Positions 1 to 11,828 of a DNA stretch of 64,000 nt are shown here, piece after piece. The notes below the pieces were generated by a model that did not search any database, was not told the DNA's origin, and saw only the letters and a list, made by a program, of their open reading frames with translations. Numbering within the stretch: the stretch's first letter is position 1; each line of letters begins with the position of its first letter. Position numbers and translations under genes: made by a program. Source of the DNA: Atrichornis clamosus. Lineage: Eukaryota; Chordata; Aves; Passeriformes; Menuridae. The stretch covers positions 62,001-126,000 of the forward strand of contig WBMZ01000162.1 in NCBI GenBank assembly GCA_013400975.1, in the 5' to 3' direction.

Positions 1-3000
1 CAAATTGACTCCAGAAAATTACAACAGCAACTCATCAGTTTAACTCAGTTTCCTGCCATGACAAGGAACTGAACAGTCATAACCAAAGGAAGAAAATTAT
101 GAGTTATTTTGAGATGAGAACAAGGCAATGTGGCTTTTTTAATGGGAAAGGCATCTCCTAGTGAAGGAAACAGACTTTAGTGACAGAACTGTGGAACTGT
201 TGTTTCTTCTGCAGAGAATTTCAGGCTGCATTTCTATTTAATTGGCATCAAGCCCACTTTCAGAGTTACACGTTCCTTGGAGCTTTAATTTGCACTTAAA
301 ACTACAATCCACTGACTGAATATTGTCCTACAATTACTATTTTCTCACCTACAACATTTCCTTTTAGAAAGAAATTCTGCCCTCACCTAAGCTGTTCCTT
401 TTCTGGACCCCCACCCTTTTTTCTCTGCTTCACTGCCACGGCTGTGGTTGAAGGGATAAACCCAGACAGCAAGTAATCAAACAGCAGGCAGTGAAGGTAA
501 AGGTGCTGTAAGTCTAATGAAGAAACTTACTGGCAACAAACAAAATTGTACAAAACTAAGCAGTGAAAAGTAGTTCTTTTTAATATCACCTGACCACTCT
601 GTTGTCCAGGGAGCAGTGGGTACTTGGGGTACATGGAATGCCAGGAGGTACATGGGTGCCAAGCCACAGGCCGCATGTGCATTCAGCTTTCTGGTCCTGG
701 TGTCACAGGTTCTTTGTTCTGACCATTTTTATAATTTTCCAGTTTTTCCTTTGAGGCTGGGAGTGCTTACCTCAGCAGCTGCTTTTCCTCTGCCAACTTT
801 TATATTCCTTCTTTTCTCTTCTTTTGTCTTGGTTAGGGAATGGTAAATCACACTGTTGCAGGTATTCTTAGTTTTTCTTTTGAGGGTGAGGTTAGGAATA
901 GTTGTAACTTTGTTGTTGGATACTAACTGGGTTTCTCACTCCAGCTACAAGCTCTTAACCTACACCATCACTTCTTTCACTCTTTTTCATCCCTCATCTT
1001 ACCTATTAATTGCTCTTCAACTGAGCAGCACTTCCTAGGTTACAATGGGATAAGTTTGGGGTACAACTAACTAGAATCTTTTAAATGAAACAACTATTTC
1101 TCTTCAACTTAATCTCAGTAAGCACACACAGAGGACAACAACATACATTGCAAGGTCTGGAAGGGATTGTTTTTCCAAACCACGGCTGCACCGCAAAACA
1201 TGTATTAAACAGAACTGGGCCTTAGCTTGAAGTGAAGTCACAGATCTGCTACCTGCCTCTCTGAGAATGTAAGTTCAAGCTGTAGCTACTGTCAGATCTT
1301 GGGAATGTATTTGTGTTTCTCTTTTTCTGTGGGGAGAAAAAAAAGCACACAACTGCAAATAGAAAATCCCTCACTTTTTATACCGAGAGCTTTGAAATAT
1401 CAGCTCTTAATGACTTCCCTTCATGCACATACTCAAGTTCTCCTTGGGGATTTTGCTCTTGCAGGGACTTGGTGGACAATGTTGCTCTGTGTCAGGGATC
1501 TCACAAAAAAAAGCCCAGCTGAAAGGAGAGGGGTAGTACCAGAGCTGTTCTGCTAGGTAAGAGACATGATGAAAAACCTATTGCCATTAGACTGTCATCA
1601 AGGTAAGTCTCTCATAAGGGATGACTACAAGGTACTACTTGCTCTTCTCGCCACTTTTGCTAGAATCCTGTGACATCTCCAGAGAGGTAGGCAGAAAAGC
1701 CTCCCCACACCATTTTGACCATGCTCCTTGCTCCCGACATGAAGCACTGGGCTCTGGCCTGAGCAGCTGGAGATGAGGTGTTGATTTTACCTGAATGGAG
1801 TTTGCTAACACCTTTGAAGGAACTAAAATCTGAAGTCCAAGTTCAGGTCCTTTCGTTTATTTATTTTTATTCCAAAGAAATACATCTCTGTGTGTTTATG
1901 TATATATACAAGAAGCTTGTTAACACGTATGAACAGAAAGATGAGCAGGGGGAGTGGAGAAAATGAAAATTATCCTATTTGTTACTTTTATTCTCTTTTC
2001 TACAACAAATGCTACTCTTTTATCCTCTCCTTACTGCAGCTGTGTGTCCATTACAGTGTCTACATTAACTATGTGACAGAGTTACTGGCAAATGTAAAGC
2101 TCAATTGCTGTAAACAAGGATTAAAAGATTGTTGCACAGAAACAGGTGATTTTTTGCACAGCTATTTGAAATGAATGCACTTTTTCTCTAACCATGTGCT
2201 AGCAAAATAAACACACATTAAGAGCCATTTTCATTTAGTTTGCTTTTATGCCGGCATGTTTCAAACTCCATTAGCTATCAGTATGTTGTATGGAATCTGT
2301 CAACACAAAAGTTCCTCTTTTTCCCCATATACAATGGAAAGCTGACATGGATACTTTGCAGAGAGAAGTAAATAAATAGGATTTCTTTAAAAAGTTGTTG
2401 CCTCTAGAGACAATATTTCAAATTGAGAAACTGGTGTCTTAGTGAAAAACTTACTGATGGTAAAAGTGAAGAACTGAGTGGGGTAGACAGCTTTATGAAA
2501 TAGATATCTAAGAACTGGAAATAACCTAGCGCATTGAAACAATCCCCTAAAATTGGAAGAGCTAGTCAAGTTATTGCTTAAACTGTACAAAATAAAGTGG
2601 TTCTTAACCCATATGGTTTAATAAACTGAAACAACAAGACTTTAAGGTAGACTATTACCTATTTCCTAATATAAAATTCCTGAAATACGTATTAATCTCT
2701 TATTGAATTGTTCAGTATAAAATTCTTTTATATACATATTTTTTATGATCTAGCTTTCTGTCAGGTTTCAGCCTTTCAGGAATCCTTATGAATTCCTTAA
2801 AAAGTAATTGTATTTTTTTAAGAAAATGAATAGGTTAAATTAATATATTGTCCCTCAATTCAAACAGAAATTTCTATGGATCTTATGTCTGAAAAATGTC
2901 ACTTCCACTTTTACCTGCTTTGTCATGTCATGCTTTTAAATAGGACCAACAAACCTGATGCTGTTTCCATTATATTTTACTTCTCAGTGAAGTTCATAAA

Positions 3001-3039
3001 GCTCAGCACATATGGAATATTCTAATTTTGGAAGGGTTG
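1..3039. other. Non-coding stretch, nothing recognised
   Basis: Only short chance reading frames occur here. I see no repeat family, RNA gene or convincing exon. Parts are AT-rich, notably around 2640-2840, with short runs of T or A. Confidence 0.6.
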
Positions 3040-3720
3040 TAAGAAGTATTCAGTTTTTGAGAGAAATAAAAGTCACCAAAATTATGCCTGTGTCTTCCCA
3101 AAATATGTTATTTTTTAATAATTTAAAAGTTACAAGGGGGAAATACCAACCATTGCATATGAACTTCTCATAACAGAAAAACCTTTTAATATTTCAATTA
3201 CAAGAGATGGAATGAGCCATTGTGCAGGCTGCTGTACCTCACTGCTTTAGACTGACAGAATTTAGGATCTTCAGTAGTTTTGAAAATTGGAATTACAGAA
3301 CAAGATGTCAAAATTATTGCTGTACAGTCCACAAGTTTCTCTGTTGATTCATCCTTTGAATGCTTTGCTGTATTTTATAGATGAAGGCACTTAGCAAGAA
3401 GTTATTTGTTCTTCTCCATTTATCTGTGGGCAGAAAGGTGTATCCCAAAGTTATCATTATCAGTGCAGTCATAATGTTGTCACAGATGTGGCATTACCAA
3501 ATTCAAGCTAGCTGACTGCAGTACACTCTTCACATTTGCAAGCATTTCTTACAGTTTTGTTGCTGTCTTGACCATTATGGAATATTCCCATGTTGACCAT
3601 GCAGTAACAGTTTATCATAAACATGCTTTTATATCCATGATTTGCGTCATCAGTGGCCACAGAAAAATGTTTGTCATTTTTTACGTTGGCTTTAAAGTCT
3701 CTCTCAATTTAACTGCAAGT
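3040..3720 (-). mobile_element. Decayed hAT-like DNA transposase relic
   Basis: The minus strand carries the ordered landmarks of a hAT-superfamily transposase. Near 3669-3625 it reads FSVATDDANHGYKSMF, like the usual FSVATDASNHG block. About 63 codons later (3470-3444) it reads DCTDNDNFG, like the DN.N..FG block. It continues with LLAKCLHL, a stop, then NTAKHSKD (about 3408-3365), like the NC..H..HN..KH block. Near 3222-3160 it reads WLIPSLVIEILKGFS, like RWLSLLPA.ERILK.F. Order and spacing fit the family. The blocks lie in two different frames (first and last together, the middle ones shifted) with several in-frame stops, so this is a dead copy that makes no protein. The host family is from memory; the motifs are read directly. 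Terminal inverted repeats were not found. Confidence 0.62.
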
Positions 3721-4450
3721 TATTATTTTGTGAAGGATGCCTGAAGTTGTATTACGAATATAATGGAAAACTTGGAATATTATTCATTTTGTTGTCAAAT
3801 TAGAGTGACCTGGATTAAAAATATTGTGTGCAATATACAGTAGAGAGCTGTGGTGGCTGTTTTCTTTTCTCTGAATAAATGTTTCAAAAGTTTTCTCTTG
3901 TCTCATGTTAGGAATTACTATGATCATTTACATGTTTACAAGCAATTAAGAAAATGCATCTCTGTGAAGTACAGTTAGTCTTATGGGATCTATTGCTTTC
4001 TCTACTGAACCAAGAAACGTCACTTCTGTACTCATTCCAGGAATGCTTGTTCCTCTGATTCAGCTTAAGGACTACGTCTTGATTAATTGATAAAATGCTG
4101 TTATCACGATCTCTACTGTATCATCAGCCACAAGACAAAGCAGTGTCATCAACTACTTCTAAATCAACAATGTGCAGATTCACATGAACAATCAGTCACC
4201 CCAGTCCACAGTACGCCGGGATAATAACCATTTTTTGTGATACAGCCAATAATTAAGTCTTCTCTTGATAAACATTTTGCATAAAGATCTCTTCAGATAC
4301 AACAAAGTTGCATGTGTGATATAAATTCAGCTGCAGTTCTTTGCTTTTACATTGCTATGGCAGGTGGAATAATTTTTGCAAACAATTTGTGTTACATTCT
4401 TTAGTTTTGAGTGTGTTCTGTAGATGTAAACTGATTGAGATCCTGCCCAC
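3721..4450 (-). other. Possible N-terminal part of the hAT relic
   Basis: Directly upstream of the transposase blocks, on the same strand, translation gives several long protein-like stretches broken by stops. Examples are LVADDTVEIVITAFYQLIKT near 4130-4070 and FLGSVEKAIDPIRLTVLHRD near 4018-3958. I cannot match them to a known hAT N-terminus, and chance open frames are common, so inclusion in the element is only an inference. Confidence 0.25.
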
Positions 4451-4605
4451 AGGCCCTCCCCTCAGACACTAGTGTGGCTTGGAGGAATGAGAGCCATTGT
4501 CAGGAACAGAGAGTTCCACTCCAGTTGTACAAAGTCCCTGTAGATTAATACTTCCCTTAACTCTTCCTAACTCTTAAAGGGGTTTCTTGATATCCCAGCA
4601 AAATT

Positions 4606-4833
4606 GTGAGGCAATTTTCAACTTTTTTCTTCTTCATGTCATCTTCCACCCCATTTCTCTCTGAAATGCTTTGCCTGGAGGTTAAATGTGAAGGGAGCCC
4701 ATCACTTCTCCCGGCCTCAGCTCCCTCATCCGCCAAGGACAGGCTGACACGCAGCGTACAGAGCTCGATGGGGCTGCAGTCCTTCTCTCCTCATAAACTA
4801 AAGAAATTCGATAAAAATACCCACTGGTTTCTG
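4606..4833 (+). other. Candidate exon or small unrecognised ORF
   Basis: An open frame on the plus strand runs from 4606 to 4872 and crosses a good splice-donor word at 4834 (CTG then GTAAGA). A long pyrimidine-rich tract precedes it at about 4617-4665. The part from 4700 to 4815 has several CpG dinucleotides, which are scarce elsewhere in the window. The peptide (LPASAPSSAKDRLTRSVQSS and so on) is serine-rich and I do not recognise it. The minus strand is also open across much of this stretch (4682-4894), which weakens the coding case. It may simply be unique GC-richer sequence. Confidence 0.18.
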
Positions 4834-4899
4834 GTAAGACATCTCCCAGGGACCTCTGGCTTCTACAAGTAAAAGGGCTTATTCCCAGATTCAATGCCT

Positions 4900-5880
4900 T
4901 TACATTTTTAACTGTTGTAGCAAGTTGCAGTGGTACTCAGTTGTAGATGAATTTCAGATTATGCTCTGAAGCTAAATTATACAGCTCAGATTAATTGGTC
5001 ATCAGAATTTAGCAGTATTTGAGCCTCTGCAACATCACTGTCAAAATGTTTGGTAGAAAAGATCTGAGGAGTTAAATGCTTTAGACTTGTGTATGTATGT
5101 GCTGAATAACTGAAAACTTTACTGCCCTCAAAGTTTTGAATATTATAAGCAGTGAGCCTGGTGTAAATTCTTTATAAAGACCTGGAAAAAAAGGCATGGA
5201 ATTATAAGACAGAAATGTGAATTTTAAATTTTTTTTTTTAATAGAAACTACTTTTGTCAGGCAAAAATTTCCATCAGTAAAATCTCAAAGAGGGGAGTAG
5301 TCTCACAATAAAAATTCTGTTAGCTCATCACTTAAGATAGCTGCAACATTTTTATATAGGTTAGTAATGAAAAAAATATAATAACAGCACTTTTATGGTG
5401 CCAGGTACATTGATTAAATAACACAATAGCTTTTCTGACTGTATTGAAGTTTGTAGACAAAATTAAATTAAAAAAAATAACTGTGACACATCACAAACAG
5501 GGAGTTCAGAAAAAAATGGTCAGAAAGTATAAAAGAAAATTCATCAAATGCAAAACTGTTCACCAATATTTCTTGTATGTTGTAAGGGTGAAAAAGATCT
5601 GATCAGCATACAAGGTCACAATAAATGAAGGAAAAATCATATCATGGCTGCATGTGCTATCACTATTCTTTCCCTTCTGCAAGGAATATCATTACACTAT
5701 GTGGGATGAATTGGATCACAACAAGGGAAAAAATAGCACCAAGGAATAAAAGTAGGCTATATCATGATGGATATGGAGAATTAATCAGAGAACCAAGATT
5801 ATTCAGATGGTTATAAATTTAACTTCTTTCTTTTTAAGAAAAATCATGAAAGAGATCTTTGTATCCTTAATAATCTCCTC
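4900..5880. other. AT-rich non-coding stretch
   Basis: There are poly-T and poly-A runs (for example around 5227-5243 and 5469-5479) and no recognised repeat or gene. Confidence 0.55.
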
Positions 5881-6210
5881 CTCGGGAGCAGGTTATCATG
5901 TGGGATTCAGCCTTGCTGCCACAGTGGTCCAGTGCTCCAGTTGCTGTATCAGCTGTTGGCCACCCCAGACACCAGGTTGGTGTTCCATACGTCCAGAGGC
6001 TGGTTAAACGTGCCTGGCCCTGCTGGACTGAGCAGATTTTGCCTTATGTGCCAGGAGATGAAGGGACTATGTGTCGGTGTAACAAGAAGTATGGCCAGAG
6101 GAACCAGACCTGGCACAGGCTCCGTTGTCTGGTGTCCCCCAGAGCCCGCTGGTGCTGCTTGGCAGTGCAGTAAACCAAAGTGTAAATCCTCGTCCCCCCT
6201 TTTTTAACTT
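5880..6210. other. GC-richer segment of unknown origin
   Basis: Base composition rises sharply against its AT-rich flanks. Two overlapping plus-strand frames of about 90 codons and a 68-codon minus-strand frame are open here (5898-6250), which is what GC-richer non-coding DNA often gives. No domain, signal peptide or repeat consensus was recognised. It could be an unlisted LTR or other repeat fragment. Confidence 0.3.
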
Positions 6211-9200
6211 GTTTTGTCACTTTGCCAGAAATTTTTCTTGAGGATTCCAAACCTTAATGGGGAGCTTATGGTTTTTAACAGTTTATAACTCAAAGTTAAA
6301 TGGAATTTGATGTGAGATAGTATGTCTTTAGCTTGAGGGCTTTCTGCCTGCTGAATTTTGACAGTTTCTTGTGAACTGCTGGGATAAATTAGAGCAGTTT
6401 TAAAAAGCCAATAGAGTCAAGTTAGAATGGGATGTGTCATCCTCTCTTACGGGGGCTATCAACCCCCTTGCAAAGCGGTCTGTGGTTATTTTAAGGGTCT
6501 CCTGTGGTCTGTTGGCATTAGCATGCAACCTCAGGTCTGGAATACCAAAGTAAAAGAGAAAAGAAAGCCTGTGGTCCCAGCCTCTGTATTCTCCTCCCAA
6601 AATTTGTGTCAAACACCAGAAAAGAGTATTAGCTGTAGAGTCACAAAAAAAGCAAGAAGATATTGTTCTGGAGCCTGGTGGCTGGGGAGGTAGATGAGGT
6701 GGGCTTTTTGCTTCATTTTAGAAAAAAAGTCAACTTTACTTCATCAAATCTTAATATGACAACAGATTTGCCCCATCTCCATTTTAGCTATTGCTGGATG
6801 TGTAGGGTGAATCATCTCACATGCTTAGTATGTCTGAGCACTTCAGGTTCTCCTTCCAGTCAATGGGAAGAAATAGGCACTTTTAGGGCACAGTACATCT
6901 TCCAATGTATCTGCATACACTGCTATGAGATGAATCACACCACAGGAATGATGCTTCTCTCGTTAGGAAGAAGGAAGTTTTTTTGCTGTGGTCATCTACA
7001 AATTAAACATCAACACTAGGTCAGAGAACTTCCCTCAGGATGTGAACACCCTGTGAATTAAGGTGAGGAGGTTGCTGATGATATCAAGATGGCTTATGAT
7101 GTCCAGGGCCTGGAGGCAGCAAATCTGTCTGACTCCCATGGAGACAGGGAACCTGAGACTTTTCCGCTGCCCCAGCCCCTTAGCGACATGAAGTTTTGGG
7201 ACCTATCTTCCCCAGTCACTGTTGAAACTACTTCAGAGCTTCTTTGGACTGCCCATCTGTTACCTGTAAGATGGGGGCCTAGGAAATAATTTGAAAGTAT
7301 AGAAACCCTGACAAATCTGAAATATTTCAGGCTGTTTGTTTCTTGGGGATATTTAAAAATTTCAGTTATGTGACTTCAGTCATGTGTCAGGGTATTTTGC
7401 AGAACAGAAATCCTAGCTGTTGTCTGTCTCTGTTGAGTGTATTGCAGGGAGAAGAAAGGGCTCAATATCTACCCAGATTATTTGGCTCAGTTCTCAGTAC
7501 ATAGACCCATTTTGTTGTCTTTCCTTGCTCTCAGGCAAAGGGCTGTCAGGCTTGTACAAAGATGAAGCTCAGGGCTTGTCAACAAAGGGGAGGTAAGGCA
7601 TGCTGGACAGCTATCTCCTTATGCTGCAGGTGTGACTGCTGAAGTCTGAAGTACCTGCTTCATCTGTCTCTCATCTTTCCCCTGTCCCGTTGCTACCTTA
7701 CATGTGAGAGTAGAATTCCTGGCATGGATATACCTAAAGAGTCTGGAGGGCAAGTAACAAAACTATAAAAATTTTGAAATCTGGTGGAAAGAACTGGCAG
7801 CCACTGCAGATGTGATGCAGAAGGAGAGGGTTGTAAACAGCTGGAAGAAAGATCCTGAGCAGTCTTGCGTACCACTGAGACATCTCTTTGCTGAATGACA
7901 TCTATCTATATTTCCCTGACAGGTGAAATACAGGAAAATGATACCACTCTTGCTCCAACTCAGAATAGTATGATTTCAAAGTATACAGTTGGGGATTTGT
8001 ATTCATTTCTTAGTTCTACAGAACTTCTAAAAATCTTGTGCAATGAATTAAATATGCTCCACATAGACAGGTGTTGGAAAATAGTTCAAAACACATGTAG
8101 ATGTTTGTGATCTATACCTGAACTCTTTCCTTCATTAAGGAGGACGAAAGCAGCTTGTCCTCTCAGGAAGCATCTGACCATCTCTTCTTCCTCATATATT
8201 GCTTGTTGCTATTGACTGAAACATCTGTAATTTCATAATACTCTATATTAAATATTTTTTCTTTATCTACTGTTTCTATTACCTGTTTAGCAATTCATCT
8301 TGCATGGTATTTCTACTACATAATTATGATGTATCTGACAGTGCCTAATTGAAAGTGTAATAATTTCTCATTTTGTTTACTTAGAGTATATTAATGCCAC
8401 TAGATTTCCAACAATGAAGAAACTTGTCTTAGGGAGCCTTCATTTACGTGTGAATGTCCTTTTATGAACAAGCATGTGAAAGGATTTTCAGTATTAAGAG
8501 TGTGCTATAATATCCCCTCTCTCATAGTATTCCATAGATATTTTTTGTAGCTTCTTTCTGGGATATTGCAGTTTATTAAATCAGCACCATTATGCCCATT
8601 CCACAAGGTTATTTAGTCTGGTTGCTCTTTTATTTTAGGATAGAAGTGATTAGCTCAGGAAAACTACGTGTGGTGCTAATGTGAAGATCAGTATCTATTT
8701 TCCTGTGCTTTGCAGTGTTGCAAAGTGTCCCTCTTTTATCTAGCTAATAGTTTGAACACTCTACTCTTCTGACCTGCTAAAACCCAGTGAAATCTGATGT
8801 CTTGTTTTGTCTTTTGATCAATATCAAAGTTCTAAGCACATTGATCTACTTCTGCCTAAAATGAAACCCTCTTGACACTAGTTTACCAGCTCTCTGTTAT
8901 TTATGGTGTTGCTTTCAGAATCATTAAAGTCCTTTACTGTAGACACTCACTTAAATTAATTTGTTCCATAGTACAGAAAGATCATGGACTTCCATTGTTA
9001 ATTTCCACCTTTTGGTCTCAAAAATATGATATATGCCAAAAGTGAGATGATAGCTAAGAAGTTGGGAGCAACTATCCCTGTGTGCTAGATTTTGTAGAAT
9101 GCAGGAGACTGAATGGTTTTGGAGATACTGTTCATAACAGGATGCAAATTGTCAGGCACCATCTGCTGTGGTATTGACTGACCATGATTCAGACAAATAC

Positions 9201-9562
9201 CATTTAGAGATTTAGCAACATTTAGAAAATCATGTAGAAGTTTTGCTTTCTTTTTTTCCTGCTTTTCTTTCCCAGTGGTCACCTTTTGTACTAAATTTTC
9301 ACTGGATTTATGTTTAAATTTCTGTTCGTGCAAAAAGGAAGGCAATGTAAAATTGACCTTTCAGTTTCGTGATAATAGTATCATAGTGTTTCATATAAAA
9401 TTTCCTTCTGAAATAAATAACTTCTAAGTATTTATTCCAAACATATAGCGTTGCAAAAATATATTTAATCATGTATAATGATAAATATGGGGTTCAGATA
9501 TTTATTAAAATGTCTACTATTTTTGTGAACTGCTTAGGTTTTTTGATGAATTTAATTTTTAA
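6211..9562. other. Non-coding stretch; one possible LINE scrap
   Basis: Nothing firm was found. At about 7062-7122 the plus strand reads EVADDIKMAYDVQGLEA, which resembles the active-site region of a CR1 reverse transcriptase (FADDTKLG followed by an LEGR-like word), but the match is short. The remainder has only short chance frames. Confidence 0.45.
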
Positions 9563-10050
9563 GAGGGTTCTGCAACTTACTGTGTATGTGATCCCCTCTA
9601 CTCTGCACTGGTGAGACCCAGCTGGAGTGCTGGGTCTGCTCCTCTGCTCCCCAGCGCAAGCCAGGCTTGAACACACAAGAGTGAGTTCAATGCAGGGTCA
9701 CAAATTTGACTAGAGGAATCTTAGCCATGTGGATGAATGCCTGATGGGAAGGAATGAAGTAGAGAGAGCCAGGCTTTTCTCAGTGGTGACTATTGAACAT
9801 AAAGCATTAGGCACAAACAGAAATCAAGAAAATTCAAGTCAAACATGAGAAAAAGCTTTTAATCATGAGAATTGTTCAACACTGGCACAGGCTGATTAGA
9901 GAGACTGTAAAGTCTTCATCCTTGAGGATATTCAAAGCACAACTGGACACAATCGTGAAGAACTTGCTCTGTCTCACCCTGCTTTGAACAGAGGGTTGCA
10001 CTCAGTCTCCAGAGGTGCCTTCCAATCTCAGCTGTTCTGTGATTTTGCAA
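9563..10050 (+). mobile_element. CR1 LINE 3' fragment, diverged
   Basis: The order of CR1 3' landmarks is clear. First comes CTCTGCACTGGTGAGACCC at about 9600, then the CCAGCGCA-like and AGGGTCACAAA words. Next are CAGGCTTTTCTCAGTGGTGA near 9770 and ACTGGCACAGGCTGATTAGAG near 9882. GGATATTCAAAGCACAACTGGACAC follows near 9926, and the end is TTCCAATCTCAGCTGTTCTGTGATT near 10021. Against the usual CR1 order, a block of roughly 100 bases or more between about 9700 and 9765 is missing or rearranged. The copy is 5' truncated, as most CR1 insertions are, and carries no intact frame. Divergence suggests an older avian subfamily. Confidence 0.88.
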
Positions 10051-11796
10051 TACTTAAATTTATCCATTTCTTAGGTATTGTACAATCATACTAATACTGT
10101 TTATAACAGAAAGAAATTAACAGAAGAAGCTCTTTGAGAAAAAGTCAATTGCCTTGTCAAATCACTTGGAGATGATCTGGGAGAGTATTTTCCAAGCAAT
10201 ATCCATCATGGTATCATGATGTCTTTGTTAAACTCAGTCACACTCAGTAGTCTTGTGCATAGTTGAGGCTTTCCTCTCCACATGCTGACGTGCAGTTGCA
10301 GAGGTTCCAAAGAGGCACACACCACATGATAGCTGTGGGTTTGCAGCTGATCCTTTCTGAAACCTGTGCAAAATTTCGGGGGGGCTTTAAGGAATCTCAG
10401 AGGATTTCCCATACATCAACTTGCATACCCTGATCAAGGGTAAGACACTTTTGCTAGCTGTCCAAGAAACAGCAGGTGAGTCTGAGCTCCAAACAGTACC
10501 ACTGGTCCAGGCTCTTGTCTCTGCTGATTCCGCAAGCAGGTGTCCTGTCTGTACCTTTAGGAAGTTAGGCCCTGGTTCCCTCAGCATCTCCAGTAATCAC
10601 CCGTTGAAAACCCAAGCCTCACTACTCTGTGACTCGACTTTTCCACCTTGAGAGCAACACTGCTGGCCTTGTAAAACACTTGTAATTAAAATGTTGCAAA
10701 GAATAGTGTGGGAAGATCTTTTACCAAATTGCGGTTTAATTTCTGTGATCATGGCTTAAACTGGTGTGATTCAGCATTGTGGTACTTTGTTTATATCCCT
10801 AATTCCTACTTTTTTCAAGATGCAAGAATGGTTGTTTGAATTAAAAAAAAAAAATTAAAGAATTTGATTCCTTTCTGTCGTATTACAAATGATTTTAAAT
10901 TTACTTTACCTAATGAGACATGTAGAGGGAATTTGGATCTAATACTAAGGTAAGTAATTATGACTCTGGCAGTGAGCAGGTTTCCAGCTTGGTTTTGTAT
11001 TTGTGCACTTGACTGTAGCCCAAGTTCTGCTCAGTTTGACTGAGTGCTCAGTTTAAATCAACAGTCTATTTATGGGTCACAGCAGCACTGAGGTACGTCA
11101 GGTTGAACATAAACTTCTTCTTCCTCTCTTATCTTTGGTACTTTCCTCCTTCAAATAATCACTGATGTAAAATATATGAGAATGTAAGGAAACCTGACAT
11201 GTGTATGTTCAAGTACACTAATCAATTAATCAATAATGTATGAAGTGATGACCTAATTTTCTCAGACGGATTCAGCAATAGTAAAAAAATATTCATAGTT
11301 CCTTCAGATAATATACCAGAGCTGAATGATAAACCTGTTTTCACAATTGTATTTTAGGAACTAGTCATCTTAATGAGTGTCAGTTCTTCAGCTTTTAGAA
11401 ATCTTGTGTATTAACCAGAAACCCACGGGCTTGGGTTTAACAGAGAGATTAAGGTTCCACTGCTGGACAGCAGTGTTGGAAAGCATCCTTGGAAAAGAAA
11501 GGACAGTGTAAATGGAAGTGCAGTATATGACTAATGCCCCAGATGTAGGAGCTGCCTGACCTTTCCAAGAAAGGAAAACCAAGAATCACATTAAGGATTG
11601 GATCTTCCCTCTACCTTCCTGCCATCATTTATTTTCCTCTATTATTGGGTGTTCAACCTCTGCAAGGGCTGAAAGGGGAAGTCCTTACATAGACAGAAAC
11701 TTCTGTCTATTTTGTGCTCACAAAATCAGTTTAGAAGGCCTCTCCTGACCAGCAATCCTATTTCATCCAGGGAAGGAGACCTCTCTTCCTTCTAGA
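10051..11796. other. Non-coding stretch, nothing recognised
   Basis: Unique-looking sequence with an 11-base A run near 10842. Around 11216-11260 there is an AT-rich patch with ATCAATTAATCAAT-like homeodomain words. No gene is supported. Confidence 0.55.
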
Positions 11797-11828
11797 AGAG
11801 TAGGATCAGGCTAGAGTAGGATCAGGCT
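11797..11828 (+). repeat. Two-copy 16-bp tandem duplication
   Basis: The unit AGAGTAGGATCAGGCT occurs twice head to tail with no mismatch, at 11797-11812 and 11813-11828. It looks like a small replication-slippage duplication. Confidence 0.95.

Noticed and set aside
4927..4950. CAGTGGTACTCAGTTG, resembling a hAT terminal repeat
   Set aside because: It points the wrong way to be the right end of the relic at 3.0-3.7 kb, and no partner end was found.
5898..6207. Two overlapping 91-codon frames on the plus strand
   Set aside because: Overlapping open frames, plus one on the minus strand, in a GC-richer patch are expected without selection. No domain was recognised.
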